NCBI RefSeq assembly: GCF_019145435.1
Contig: NZ_JAHSTS010000003.1
Coordinates: forward strand, 620,001 to 684,000
Origin: Pseudomonas ekonensis
Lineage (GTDB): Bacteria > Pseudomonadota > Gammaproteobacteria > Pseudomonadales > Pseudomonadaceae
Length of the DNA stretch: 64,000 bases
Direction: 5' to 3'
A program made the translations under genes and the position numbers. Of this stretch, positions 18,096 through 27,176 are shown one piece after another. The first letter of the stretch is position 1; every line of letters starts with the position of its first letter. Under the pieces are notes generated by a model. The model made no database searches. It had not been told where the DNA came from and saw only the letters and a list, made by a program, of their open reading frames with translations.

Positions 18096-21000
18096 GCCAG
18101 ATCAATCGCCTGTCCAACGGTGGACGGATCGACCGCAACAAAGTGCTGAGCTTCACCTTCAACGGTCAGGGCTACAAGGGCTTCGAGGGCGACTCCCTGG
18201 CGTCGGCGCTGCTCGCCAACGGCGTCGACATCATCGGCCGCAGCTTCAAGTATTCCCGTCCGCGCGGCATCTTCGCCGCCGGGGCCGAAGAGCCGAACGC
18301 GGTGCTGCAGATCGGCGCCACCGAAGCCACCCAGATCCCCAACGTGCGCGCCACCCAACAGGCGCTGTACCAGGGCCTGGTCGCCACCAGCACCAACGGC
18401 TGGCCGAGCGTGAACAACGACATGATGGGGATCCTCGGCAAGGTCGGCGGCAAGCTGATGCCGCCGGGCTTCTACTACAAGACGTTCATGTATCCGCAGT
18501 CGTTCTGGATGACCTACGAGAAGTACATCCGCAAGGCCGCCGGCCTCGGCCGCTCGCCGACCGAGAACGATCCGGACAGCTACGACTACATGAACCAGCA
18601 CTGCGACGTGCTGGTCGTCGGCGCCGGCCCCGCAGGCCTGGCCGCCGCGCTGGCCGCCGCGCGCAGCGGCGCCCGGGTGATCCTGGCCGACGAACAGGAA
18701 GAGTTCGGCGGCAGCCTGCTCGACTCCCGCGAAAGCCTCGACGGCAAGCCGGCCGTGGAGTGGGTCGCCGGCGTCATCGCCGAGCTGAAGAACACTCCGG
18801 ACGTGCTGCTGTTGCCGCGCGCCACGGTCAACGGCTACCACGACCACAACTTCCTGACCATCCACGAGCGCCTCACCGACCACCTCGGCGACCGCGCGCC
18901 GATCGGCCAGGTGCGCCAGCGCATCCACCGGGTGCGCGCCAAGCGCGTGGTGCTGGCCACCGGCGCCCACGAGCGTCCGTTGGTCTACGGCAACAACGAC
19001 GTGCCCGGCAACATGCTGGCCGGCGCGGTCTCGACCTACGTGCGCCGCTACGGCGTGGCGCCGGGCAAGAAACTCGTCCTGAGCACCAACAACGACCACG
19101 CCTACCGCGTGGCGCTGGACTGGCTCGACGCCAGCCTGCAAGTGGTGGCCATCGCCGACGCCCGCAGCAACCCCCGCGGTGCGCTGGTGGAAGAGGCCCG
19201 CGCCAAAGGCATCCGCATCCTCACCGGCAGCGCCGTGATCGAGGCCCGGGGCAGCAAGCGCGTCACCGCCGCCCGCGTGGCCGCCATTGACGTGAAAGCC
19301 CATGCCGTGACCAGTCCCGGCGAATGGCTGGACTGCGACGTGATCGCCAGCTCCGGCGGCTACAGCCCGGTGGTTCACCTGGCCTCGCACCTGGGCGGCA
19401 AGCCGGTCTGGCGTGACGACATCCTCGGCTTCGTGCCGGGCGAAGCGCCGCAGAAACGCGTGTGCGTCGGTGGCATCAACGGCGTTTACGGCCTCGGCGA
19501 TTCGCTGGCCGACGGATTCGAAGGCGGCGCCCGCGCCGCCAGCGAGGCCGGTTTCACAGTGGTCGAAGGCACCTTGCCCAAGGCCCTGAGCCGTCTCGAG
19601 GAAGCGACCCTGGCGCTGTTCCAGGTGCCCCACGAGAAAGGCACCGCCCGTGCGCCGAAGCAGTTCGTCGACCTGCAGAACGACGTGACCGCCGCCGCCA
19701 TTGAGCTTGCGACCCGCGAGGGCTTCGAGTCGGTCGAGCACGTCAAGCGCTATACCGCGCTGGGCTTCGGCACCGACCAGGGCAAGCTGGGCAACATCAA
19801 CGGCCTGGCCATCGCCGCCCGCTCGATGAACATCACCATCCCGCAGATGGGCACCACGATGTTCCGTCCGAACTACACGCCGATCACCTTCGGCGCCGTG
19901 GCCGGCCGGCACTGCGGGCACCTCTTCGAGCCGGTGCGCTTCACCGCGCTGCACGCCTGGCACCTGAAGAACGGCGCCGAGTTCGAGGACGTCGGCCAGT
20001 GGAAACGTCCTTGGTACTTCCCCAAGAACGGCGAAGACATGCACGCGGCGGTCAAGCGCGAGTGCAAGGCCGTGCGCGACAGCGTCGGCCTGCTGGACGC
20101 CTCGACCCTGGGCAAGATCGATATCCAGGGCCCGGACGCCCGTGAGTTCCTCAACCGCGTGTACACCAACGCCTGGACCAAGCTCGACGTGGGCAAGGCC
20201 CGCTACGGCCTGATGTGCAAGGAAGACGGCATGGTCTTCGACGACGGCGTGACGGCGTGCCTGGCCGACAACCATTTCGTCATGACCACCACCACCGGCG
20301 GCGCGGCCCGGGTGCTGCAGTGGCTGGAGCTGTACCACCAGACCGAATGGCCGGACATGAAGGTGTACTTCACCTCCGTCACCGACCACTGGGCGACCAT
20401 GACCCTGTCGGGCCCCAACAGCCGCAAGCTGCTGAGCGAAGTCACCGACATCGACCTGGACCGCGACGGCTTCCCGTTCATGACCTGGAAGGAAGGCCTG
20501 GTCGGCGGCGTGCCGGCCCGGGTGTTCCGGATCTCGTTCACCGGCGAGCTGTCGTACGAAGTCAACGTGCAGGCCGACTACGCCATGGGCGTGCTGGAAA
20601 AGATCGTCGAGGCCGGCAAGAAGTACAACCTGACCCCGTACGGCACCGAGACCATGCACGTGCTGCGGGCCGAGAAGGGCTTCATCATCGTCGGCCAGGA
20701 CACCGACGGCTCGATGACCCCGGACGACCTGAACATGGGCTGGTGCGTCGGCCGCACCAAACCGTTCTCGTGGATCGGCCAGCGCGGCATGAACCGTGAG
20801 GATTGCGTGCGCGACCAGCGCAAGCAACTGGTGGGCCTCAAGCCGATCGATCCGAACCAATGGCTGCCGGAAGGCGCGCAACTGGTGTTCAACACCAAGC
20901 AGGCGATCCCGATGACCATGGTCGGCCACGTGACCTCCAGCTACGCGCACAACTCCCTGGGCTATTCGTTTGCCATGGGAGTGGTCAAGGGCGGCCTCAA

Positions 21001-21109
21001 GCGCCTGGGCGAGCGGGTGTTCGCGCCGTTGGCCGATGGCCGCGTGATCGAGGCGGAAATCGTTTCTTCGGTGTTCTTCGATCCCAAAGGCGATCGCCAG
21101 AACATTTGA
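18092..21109 (+). CDS. soxA: Sarcosine oxidase, alpha subunit
   Basis: 1005-residue multidomain subunit. The N-terminal ~110 residues are a ferredoxin-like domain. An NAD/FAD-binding domain follows with VVGAGPAGLAAALAAA, then a C-terminal aminomethyltransferase-like (GcvT) domain that transfers the oxidised methyl group to tetrahydrofolate. The start overlaps the soxD stop; the open frame upstream to 17936 is inside soxD. Together with SoxB, D and G it forms the cytoplasmic heterotetramer. Confidence 0.95.
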   Translation: MSQINRLSNGGRIDRNKVLSFTFNGQGYKGFEGDSLASALLANGVDIIGRSFKYSRPRGIFAAGAEEPNAVLQIGATEATQIPNVRATQQALYQGLVATSTNGWPSVNNDMMGILGKVGGKLMPPGFYYKTFMYPQSFWMTYEKYIRKAAGLGRSPTENDPDSYDYMNQHCDVLVVGAGPAGLAAALAAARSGARVILADEQEEFGGSLLDSRESLDGKPAVEWVAGVIAELKNTPDVLLLPRATVNGYHDHNFLTIHERLTDHLGDRAPIGQVRQRIHRVRAKRVVLATGAHERPLVYGNNDVPGNMLAGAVSTYVRRYGVAPGKKLVLSTNNDHAYRVALDWLDASLQVVAIADARSNPRGALVEEARAKGIRILTGSAVIEARGSKRVTAARVAAIDVKAHAVTSPGEWLDCDVIASSGGYSPVVHLASHLGGKPVWRDDILGFVPGEAPQKRVCVGGINGVYGLGDSLADGFEGGARAASEAGFTVVEGTLPKALSRLEEATLALFQVPHEKGTARAPKQFVDLQNDVTAAAIELATREGFESVEHVKRYTALGFGTDQGKLGNINGLAIAARSMNITIPQMGTTMFRPNYTPITFGAVAGRHCGHLFEPVRFTALHAWHLKNGAEFEDVGQWKRPWYFPKNGEDMHAAVKRECKAVRDSVGLLDASTLGKIDIQGPDAREFLNRVYTNAWTKLDVGKARYGLMCKEDGMVFDDGVTACLADNHFVMTTTTGGAARVLQWLELYHQTEWPDMKVYFTSVTDHWATMTLSGPNSRKLLSEVTDIDLDRDGFPFMTWKEGLVGGVPARVFRISFTGELSYEVNVQADYAMGVLEKIVEAGKKYNLTPYGTETMHVLRAEKGFIIVGQDTDGSMTPDDLNMGWCVGRTKPFSWIGQRGMNREDCVRDQRKQLVGLKPIDPNQWLPEGAQLVFNTKQAIPMTMVGHVTSSYAHNSLGYSFAMGVVKGGLKRLGERVFAPLADGRVIEAEIVSSVFFDPKGDRQNI

Positions 21110-21120
21110 GACACCACAGT

Positions 21121-21210
21121 CCCTGCGGGAGCGGGCTTGTCGGCCCGCGGCATCGCCGCGATAGCGTCAGACCGACACACCGCTATCGCTGGCAAGCCAG
21201 CTCCCACAGG
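21121..21210. repeat. REP pair inside the sox operon
   Basis: Two REP-like sequences (about 21123-21160 containing GCGGGAGCGGGCTTGTCGG, and 21180-21210 containing CTATCGCTGGCAAGCCAGC) fill the 127-bp soxA-soxG gap. They may tune the relative level of soxG. Confidence 0.65.
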
Positions 21211-21236
21211 AACACAGAATTCAGAAAGGGTGCTTT

Positions 21237-21869
21237 ATGACCGCAGCCAACGTGTACCAACAACGCCCGACCACCGGGGCCAAGGCCGAGTCGTCGCTGC
21301 ATCATGCCGACCTCGCCGGGCTGGTGGGCAAGGGCCGCAAGAACGCCGGCGTGACCGTGCGCGAAAAGAAACTCCTCGGCCACCTGACCCTGCGCGGCGA
21401 CGGCCATGACGCGGCTTTCGCCGCCGGCGTGCACAAGGCCCTGGGCATCGAACTGCCGGGCGCCCTGAGCGTCATCGTCAAGGGCGAGACCAGCCTGCAA
21501 TGGATGGGCCCCGACGAGTGGCTGCTGATCGTGCCGGGCGGCGAAGAGTTCGCCGCCGAGCAGAAGCTGCGCGAAGCGCTGGGCGACCTGCACATCGCCA
21601 TCGTCAACGTCAGCGGCGGCCAGCAACTGCTCGAACTGAGCGGGCCGAACGTGCGCCAGGTGCTGATGAAGTCCACCAGCTACGACGTGCACCCGAACAG
21701 CTTCCCGGTGGGCAAGGCGGTCGGCACGGTGTTCGCCAAGTCGCAGCTGATGATCCGCCACACCGCCGAAGACACCTGGGAGCTTTTGATCCGCCGCAGC
21801 TTCTCGGACTACTGGTGGCTGTGGCTGCAGGATGCCGCCGCCGAATACGGCCTGAGCGTCCAGGCCTGA
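21237..21869 (+). CDS. soxG: Sarcosine oxidase, gamma subunit
   Basis: 210 residues; a GcvT-like fold subunit of heterotetrameric sarcosine oxidase. The segment TSLQWMGPDEWLLIVP and the RSFSDYWWLWL C-terminal region are characteristic. It begins after an AAAGGG site and is separated from soxA by a REP pair, but position and strand show it is part of the same operon. Confidence 0.93.
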   Translation: MTAANVYQQRPTTGAKAESSLHHADLAGLVGKGRKNAGVTVREKKLLGHLTLRGDGHDAAFAAGVHKALGIELPGALSVIVKGETSLQWMGPDEWLLIVPGGEEFAAEQKLREALGDLHIAIVNVSGGQQLLELSGPNVRQVLMKSTSYDVHPNSFPVGKAVGTVFAKSQLMIRHTAEDTWELLIRRSFSDYWWLWLQDAAAEYGLSVQA

Positions 21870-21884
21870 CAGTGAAGGTTTTTC

Positions 21885-22015
21885 GTGGCGAGGGAGCCCG
21901 CTCCCGCTCGGCTGCGAAGCCGTCGCAAGCGCTGCAAACGCATTCTTTCCGGAAGAACGCGGACGCCGGTCTTGGGCGTGCTTCACAACCCGGCGGGAGC
22001 AAGCTCCCTCGCCAC
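21885..22015. repeat. REPIN between soxG and purU
   Basis: Outer arms GTGGCGAGGGAGC (21885-21897) and GCTCCCTCGCCAC (22003-22015) are exact inverted copies, 131 bp overall. It ends 45 bp before the purU start. Confidence 0.75.
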
Positions 22016-22059
22016 GGCGCTCGACCTGATCACAGATGTCGCAAAAGGAGTCACCCGTT

Positions 22060-22917
22060 ATGAGCCGCGCCCCGGATACATGGATTCTGACCGCCGACTG
22101 CCCCAGCGTCCTCGGCACCGTGGACGCGGTCACGCGTTTTCTCTACGAGCAGGGCTGCTACGTCACCGAGCACCATTCGTTCGATGACCGGCTCTCGGGC
22201 CGGTTCTTCATCCGCGTGGAATTCCGCCAGCCCGACGGCTTCGACGAGCAGTCGTTCCGCGCCGGCCTCGCCGAGCGCGGCCAGGCCTTCGGCATGGTCT
22301 TCGAGCTGACGGCGCCGAACTACCGGCCAAAAGTGGTGATCATGGTCTCCAAGGCCGACCACTGCCTCAACGACCTGCTCTACCGCCAGCGCATCGGCCA
22401 GTTGTCGATGGACGTGGCGGCGGTGGTGTCCAACCACCCGGACCTCAAGCCGCTGGCCGACTGGCACCAGATTCCCTACTACCACTTCCCCCTCGACCCC
22501 AACGACAAGCCGGCCCAGGAGCGCCAGGTGTGGCAGGTGATCGAGGAGGCCGGCGCTGAGCTGGTGATCCTCGCCCGCTACATGCAGGTGCTGTCGCCGG
22601 AGCTGTGCCGCAAGCTCGACGGCAAGGCGATCAACATCCACCACTCGCTGCTGCCGGGCTTCAAGGGCGCCAAGCCGTACCACCAGGCCTACAACAAGGG
22701 CGTGAAGCTGGTCGGCGCCACGGCGCACTACATCAACAACGACCTGGACGAGGGGCCGATCATCGCCCAGGGCGTCGAGGCGGTGGACCACAGCCATTAC
22801 CCCGAGGACCTGATCGCCAAGGGGCGTGATATCGAAGGCCTGACGTTGGCCCGGGCCGTGGGGTATCACATCGAGCGGAGGGTGTTCCTCAACGCCAACC
22901 GCACGGTCGTCCTTTAG
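22060..22917 (+). CDS. purU: Formyltetrahydrofolate deformylase
   Basis: 285 residues: N-terminal ACT domain (about 1-85) and C-terminal formyltransferase-fold hydrolase, with the active-site segments INIHHSLLPGFKGAKPY and the catalytic Asp in NNDLDEGPII. It hydrolyses 10-formyl-THF to formate and THF, recycling folate loaded by sarcosine oxidase. ATG 22060 follows AGGAG by 9 nt. It is located directly downstream of the sox genes and upstream of fdhA, as in other pseudomonads. Confidence 0.94.
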   Translation: MSRAPDTWILTADCPSVLGTVDAVTRFLYEQGCYVTEHHSFDDRLSGRFFIRVEFRQPDGFDEQSFRAGLAERGQAFGMVFELTAPNYRPKVVIMVSKADHCLNDLLYRQRIGQLSMDVAAVVSNHPDLKPLADWHQIPYYHFPLDPNDKPAQERQVWQVIEEAGAELVILARYMQVLSPELCRKLDGKAINIHHSLLPGFKGAKPYHQAYNKGVKLVGATAHYINNDLDEGPIIAQGVEAVDHSHYPEDLIAKGRDIEGLTLARAVGYHIERRVFLNANRTVVL

Positions 22918-22919
22918 AT

Positions 22920-22995
22920 TCAAGCTTCAAGCCGCAAGAAAGCGGCATGTACACTTCTTGCGGTTTATGGCTTGCCGCTCGAAGCTCGATCCACT
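22920..22995. repeat. Imperfect palindrome upstream of fdhA
   Basis: The AAGCCGCAAGAA arm (about 22928-22939) pairs with TTCTTGCGGTTT (about 22956-22967), with further partial pairing outside. It may terminate or attenuate transcription between purU and fdhA. The CAAGC-type words resemble the heptamer array at 7410. Confidence 0.45.
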
Positions 22996-23027
22996 CTCTA
23001 CCCAACAACAAATATAGAGGTGACGGC

Positions 23028-24227
23028 ATGTCTGGCAATCGTGGTGTGGTGTATCTCGGCGCTGGCAAGGTCGAAGTGCAGAAGATCGACTATCCGAAAA
23101 TGCAGGATCCGCGCGGCAGGAAGATCGAGCACGGTGTCATCCTGCGTGTGGTTTCCACCAACATCTGCGGCTCCGACCAGCACATGGTGCGCGGTCGCAC
23201 CACCGCCCAGGTCGGGCTGGTGTTGGGCCATGAGATCACCGGCGAGGTGATCGAGAAGGGCAGCGACGTCGAGAGCCTGAAGATCGGCGACCTGGTGTCC
23301 GTTCCGTTCAACGTGGCTTGCGGGCGCTGCCGTTCCTGCAAGGAACAGCACACCGGCGTCTGCCTGACCGTCAACCCGGCCCGCGCCGGCGGTGCCTACG
23401 GCTACGTCGACATGGGCGACTGGACCGGCGGCCAGGCCGAGTACGTGCTGGTGCCGTACGCCGACTTCAACCTGCTGAAGCTGCCGGACCGCGACAAGGC
23501 CATGGAGAAGATCCGCGACCTGACGTGCCTCTCCGACATCCTGCCGACCGGCTACCACGGCGCGGTGACCGCCGGCGTAGGCCCGGGCAGCACCGTGTAC
23601 ATCGCCGGCGCCGGCCCCGTCGGCCTGGCTTCGGCCGCCTCGGCGCGCCTGCTGGGCGCGGCGGTGGTGATCGTCGGCGACGTCAACCCGATCCGCCTGG
23701 CCCACGCCAAGGCCCAGGGTTTCGAGATCGTCGACCTGTCCAAGGACGCGCCGCTGCACGAGCAGATCGCCGCGCTGCTGGGCGAGCCGGAAGTCGATTG
23801 CGCGGTTGACTGCGTGGGCTTCGAAGCCCGTGGTCATGGCCATGACGGCGTGAAGCACGAGGCCCCGGCCACCGTGCTCAACTCGCTGATGGGCGTGGTG
23901 CGGGTGGCCGGCAAGATCGGCATCCCGGGCCTGTACGTGACCGAGGATCCGGGCGCGGTGGACGCGGCGGCGAAGATGGGCAGCCTGAGCATCCGCTTCG
24001 GCCTGGGCTGGGCCAAGTCCCACAGCTTCCACACAGGGCAAACCCCGGTGATGAAGTACAACCGCCAACTGATGCAGGCGATCATGTGGGACCGCATCAA
24101 CATCGCCGAGGTGGTGGGCGTGCAGGTCATCAGCCTCGACCAGGCGCCGGAAGGCTACGGCGAGTTCGATGCCGGCGTGCCGAAGAAGTTTGTGATCGAT
24201 CCGCACAAGCTGTTCAGCGCGGCCTGA
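23028..24227 (+). CDS. fdhA: Glutathione-independent formaldehyde dehydrogenase
   Basis: 399-residue zinc-dependent medium-chain dehydrogenase that oxidises the formaldehyde released during betaine demethylation. Zn ligands are visible in NICGSDQH, GHEITGE and the structural-zinc run CGRCRSCKEQHTGVC. The NAD motif is GAGPVGLASAA. ATG 23028 has AGAGG upstream and gives the family length; the frame is open from 22947. It ends the one-carbon block and is followed by a strong terminator. Confidence 0.95.
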   Translation: MSGNRGVVYLGAGKVEVQKIDYPKMQDPRGRKIEHGVILRVVSTNICGSDQHMVRGRTTAQVGLVLGHEITGEVIEKGSDVESLKIGDLVSVPFNVACGRCRSCKEQHTGVCLTVNPARAGGAYGYVDMGDWTGGQAEYVLVPYADFNLLKLPDRDKAMEKIRDLTCLSDILPTGYHGAVTAGVGPGSTVYIAGAGPVGLASAASARLLGAAVVIVGDVNPIRLAHAKAQGFEIVDLSKDAPLHEQIAALLGEPEVDCAVDCVGFEARGHGHDGVKHEAPATVLNSLMGVVRVAGKIGIPGLYVTEDPGAVDAAAKMGSLSIRFGLGWAKSHSFHTGQTPVMKYNRQLMQAIMWDRINIAEVVGVQVISLDQAPEGYGEFDAGVPKKFVIDPHKLFSAA

Positions 24228-24239
24228 GGCCGGGTGACA

Positions 24240-24269
24240 AAAAAGGGCAACCATCAGGTTGCCCTTTTT
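24240..24269. terminator. Bidirectional intrinsic terminator
   Basis: Perfect stem GGGCAACC (24245-24252) / GGTTGCCC (24257-24264) with loop ATCA, an A-run before and a T-run after. It serves fdhA on the plus strand and the small exported protein gene on the minus strand. Confidence 0.92.
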
Positions 24270-24276
24270 CAGCCCA

Positions 24277-24585
24277 TTATTTGAATGAGCATTTCGTGGC
24301 GTCACCGTCAGTGACGGCGCAATCATCACCTTTCCAGCCGCTTCCGGTAGCCTGCACCGGCACGCCGAGCCTCAGGCTGGACGTTGCCCCCTGATCCTCC
24401 GTGCCCTCATACCGACAGATGACCACCGAGCTGGCTGCGTCCTTGTCCTTGAGGCGTGCAGAGCTGAATATCAGATCCTCGCCACCCCCCGAGGAGGTAT
24501 ACGAGAGTGTCGGGCAGGTCGCTGCATTAGCGGCGCCCATCATTGCAATGGAAGTCAAAACCCCCGCGAATATCGTCAGTTTCAT
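24277..24585 (-). CDS. Small exported protein of unknown function
   Basis: 102 residues with a clear Sec signal peptide (hydrophobic core TIFAGVLTSIAMMGA, probable cleavage after ANA). The mature part of ~80 residues has four cysteines, enough for two disulfides. No family is recognised with confidence. ATG 24585 has GGGAG 8 nt upstream. A lux-box-like dyad lies at 24645-24664, about 60 bp before the start. GC content is lower than in neighbouring genes. Confidence 0.75.
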   Translation of the reverse strand: MKLTIFAGVLTSIAMMGAANAATCPTLSYTSSGGGEDLIFSSARLKDKDAASSVVICRYEGTEDQGATSSLRLGVPVQATGSGWKGDDCAVTDGDATKCSFK

Positions 24586-24644
24586 CACCGGTACTCCCTT
24601 ACGTGTCTGGAGTCACGATATTCCCGGTAGAGCGGCTGATCGCC

Positions 24645-24664
24645 TACTGTCAGCTCTGACAGGT
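24645..24664. promoter_or_regulatory. lux-box-like dyad
   Basis: CTGTCA (24647-24652) and TGACAG (24657-24662) form a perfect 6+4+6 dyad that fits the CT-N12-AG core of LuxR-type operators. Extended to 20 bp it also resembles the classic lux box. No luxI/luxR gene is in the window, so a LuxR homologue elsewhere would be needed. Confidence 0.4.
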
Positions 24665-24880
24665 CGCTATATTTTTTCGCTATTACGCAATCATCCTCCG
24701 GCTGGCCTGCTTATCACGCCAGCATTCAAGTTGATCGTCAGTCGACTCTGCCTTCACGTTTCTTGGACGTTGGTGTGGTGAAAATGGATGCGTTGCGCTG
24801 GAACATGCCGGCGGCTACCCGGTCAAACCGGCAGTCTCGCCGCCCGCAGGGCGGCTTTCATGCCACAAGAGGATGTCTGA

Positions 24881-25438
24881 ATGAAGATTTCACGCGGTTT
24901 TGCCCTGGCATCGCTCCTGACCCTGGCGGCCGGCCCGGTGTTTGCGGGTTTCAGCCTGAACGACGTGGCCGGTGCGGTAGCGGGCATGCAGGGTGGTGAC
25001 AAGGCGGCGGCAGCAGCGCCGACCTCGGAAACCGCCGGCCTGTTGAGTGCGCTGAGTGCGCTGAACGTCACGCCGCAGCAAGCGGTCGGCGGCACCAGCG
25101 CCATGCTGGGACTGGCGAAAAACCAGCTCAGCAACACGGACTATTCGCAGTTGGCCAAGGATGTGCCGGGGATCGACAAACTTTCCGGTGGCGGCGGCAA
25201 TCTGGCGGCGTTGAGCGGGTTGCTCGGATCGTCCGGCAAATCCGCCGGACTGGAAAACGCCCTGGGCAACGTCAAGGACACCAATGACCTGAACAATGCC
25301 TTCGGCGCGTTGGGCATGGACAGCGGCATGGTCGGCCAGTTTGCCCCGATACTGCTGCAATACCTCGGTCAGCAGGGCGTCGGCGGCCCGCTGCTGCAAA
25401 GCCTGGGCAACATCTGGGGCGCCGGCGCCGGCAGTTGA
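24881..25438 (+). CDS. DUF2780 (VcgC/VcgE-like) exported protein
   Basis: 185 residues: signal peptide (cleavage near VFA-GFS), then a low-complexity Gly/Ala/Leu-rich mature region with repeated LLS/ALSAL segments and GLLGSSGKSAG. This matches the DUF2780 type as I remember it; function unknown. Ribosome site AGAGGATG. A short hairpin GCCGCCC/GGGCGGC (24839-24855) followed by TTTC lies in the leader or marks an upstream terminator. Confidence 0.7.
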   Translation: MKISRGFALASLLTLAAGPVFAGFSLNDVAGAVAGMQGGDKAAAAAPTSETAGLLSALSALNVTPQQAVGGTSAMLGLAKNQLSNTDYSQLAKDVPGIDKLSGGGGNLAALSGLLGSSGKSAGLENALGNVKDTNDLNNAFGALGMDSGMVGQFAPILLQYLGQQGVGGPLLQSLGNIWGAGAGS

Positions 25439-25439
25439 G

Positions 25440-26327
25440 TCAGCGGCGTTCGTCCTTCAGCTCGGCGATGCGCCGATCCTTCAAGGTCCAGAGCTGGTTG
25501 ACCCAGCCCTGGACCTTTTCGCGAAAGGCCGGATCGTTCTCGTAGTCGCCCTGCCACAGGGCCGGATCCAGCTCGCGGGTCTGGATGTCGACGATCACGC
25601 GGGGCACGTTGCCGCTGATCAGGTCCCAGAACCCGGGAATCTTCTCTTGCGGGTACACCACGGTCACGTCGAGGATCGCATCCAGCTGCTCGCCCATCGC
25701 CGCCAGCACGAACGCCACGCCGCCGGCCTTGGGCTTGAGCAGGTGGCTGAACGGCGATTGCTGCTGGGCGCTCTTGGCCGCCGTGAAGCGTGTGCCTTCC
25801 AGGTAATTGACCACGGTCACCGGCTGGCGCTTGAACAGTTCGCACGCGGCCTTGGTGATCTCCAGGTCCTTGCCGGCCAGTTCCGGGTGCCTGGCCAGGA
25901 ACGCCTTGGTGTAGCGCTTCATGAACGGGTAGTCCAGCGCCCACCAGGCCAGGCCCAGGAACGGCACCCAGATCAGCTCTTTCTTGAGGAAGAACTTGAA
26001 GAACGGCGTGCGCCGGTTGAGGGTCTGGATCAGCGCCGGGATGTCGACCCAGGACTGGTGGTTGCTGACCACCAGGTACGAGGTGTCGCCACGCAGGTCG
26101 TCGCCGCCGCGGATGTCCCACTGCGTGGGGATGCACAGGCGGAAGATCAGCTTGTCGATCTCCGCCCAGGTCTCGGCGATCCACATCACCGCCCCCGAGG
26201 CGACGTCGCGCAGACGTCCCGGCAGGATCAGCTTGAGCAAGGCGAACACCATCAGCGGGCCGAACAGCGCCAGGGTGTTGAGCAACAGCAGCAGGGTGAC
26301 GAGACAGCCGGTGAGCAGGCGGCGCAT
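25440..26327 (-). CDS. Lysophospholipid acyltransferase family protein (PlsC/YihG-like)
   Basis: 295 residues from ATG 26327. An N-terminal membrane segment is followed by the acyltransferase motif NHQSWVD (HX4D) and YLEGTRF. It likely transfers acyl chains from acyl-ACP or acyl-CoA to a lysophospholipid at the inner membrane. An upstream in-frame ATG at 26360 would add 11 residues; neither has a strong ribosome site. It ends 1 bp from the convergent DUF2780 gene. Confidence 0.87.
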   Translation of the reverse strand: MRRLLTGCLVTLLLLLNTLALFGPLMVFALLKLILPGRLRDVASGAVMWIAETWAEIDKLIFRLCIPTQWDIRGGDDLRGDTSYLVVSNHQSWVDIPALIQTLNRRTPFFKFFLKKELIWVPFLGLAWWALDYPFMKRYTKAFLARHPELAGKDLEITKAACELFKRQPVTVVNYLEGTRFTAAKSAQQQSPFSHLLKPKAGGVAFVLAAMGEQLDAILDVTVVYPQEKIPGFWDLISGNVPRVIVDIQTRELDPALWQGDYENDPAFREKVQGWVNQLWTLKDRRIAELKDERR

Positions 26328-26436
26328 AAGCGACTCTATGAAAGCGGATGGGCGCGCCATGATAAGTGGCTTCGGGCGACAGGCCAAATCGTCGGTGACA
26401 AATGTTTCACCTGTGCGCGGGTAGGGTTGATCCATT

Positions 26437-26515
26437 GTGGCGAGGGCGCCGCCCCGCCGGTTGCGCAGCTAGCGCAGTCCCGGCGCCAGCCAGCGCCTTC
26501 GCCGCAGAGGCCGGC
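26437..26515. repeat. Degenerate REP-like sequence
   Basis: GTGGCGAGGGCGCCGCC followed by an imperfect GC-rich partner, in the gap between divergent acyltransferase and protease genes. Confidence 0.4.
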
Positions 26516-26593
26516 GCGCGATCAACTATTGTGATTTTCAGCGGTCTAGACTTCGGCGTCTGACGCCCCCCATTTCCCAAGGAAGCCCTCTAC

Positions 26594-27100
26594 GTGAAAT
26601 CCCTCCTTGCATTGCTTTCCCTGGCGGCCCTGCCGGTCATGGCCGCCGAACCGACCCTGTACGGGCGCTACGAGTACATCGCGCTGCCGGAGATCGGCGG
26701 CGAGGTGCTCAAGGCCAAGATGGACACCGGTGCGCTGACCGCGTCGCTGTCGGCCAAGGACATCGAAACCTTCACCCGCGACGGCGAGGACTGGGTGCGT
26801 TTCCGTCTGGCCACCAAAGGCGCCGGCAACCAGGTCTTCGAGCACAAGGTGGCGCGGATCAGCAAGATCAAGAGCCGTTCCGACGAGGAAGACGAAGACC
26901 GTGAAGGCGCCGAAGTCGCCAAGCGCCCGGTGGTCGACCTGGAGCTGTGCCTGGGCAACGTCAAGCGCACCGTGGAGGTCAACCTGACCGACCGCAGCAA
27001 CTTCAACTACCCGTTGCTGATCGGCGCCAAGGCCTTGCGCGAGTTCGGCGCGGCGGTGAACCCGGCGCGGCGCTTCACCGCCGACAAGCCCGACTGCTGA
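26594..27100 (+). CDS. Exported RimB-like retropepsin-fold protease
   Basis: 168 residues with a signal peptide (cleavage near MAA). The KMDTGALTAS segment carries the DTG aspartic-protease-type motif of the 'ATP-dependent zinc protease'/RimB family, and DRSNFNYPLLIGAKAL is the conserved C-terminal part. RimB itself trims glutamate tails on ribosomal protein S6 in the cytoplasm; a signal peptide here points to a different, periplasmic substrate. Start is GTG 26594 with AAGGAAG upstream. Confidence 0.8.
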   Translation: MKSLLALLSLAALPVMAAEPTLYGRYEYIALPEIGGEVLKAKMDTGALTASLSAKDIETFTRDGEDWVRFRLATKGAGNQVFEHKVARISKIKSRSDEEDEDREGAEVAKRPVVDLELCLGNVKRTVEVNLTDRSNFNYPLLIGAKALREFGAAVNPARRFTADKPDC

Positions 27101-27176
27101 GGCGGGCAAGTGGTCCGATTGACGTGACGCGAGGCTTGGGGCACCGTTCGCGCACCAACCCACGGGCCCGGACGCC

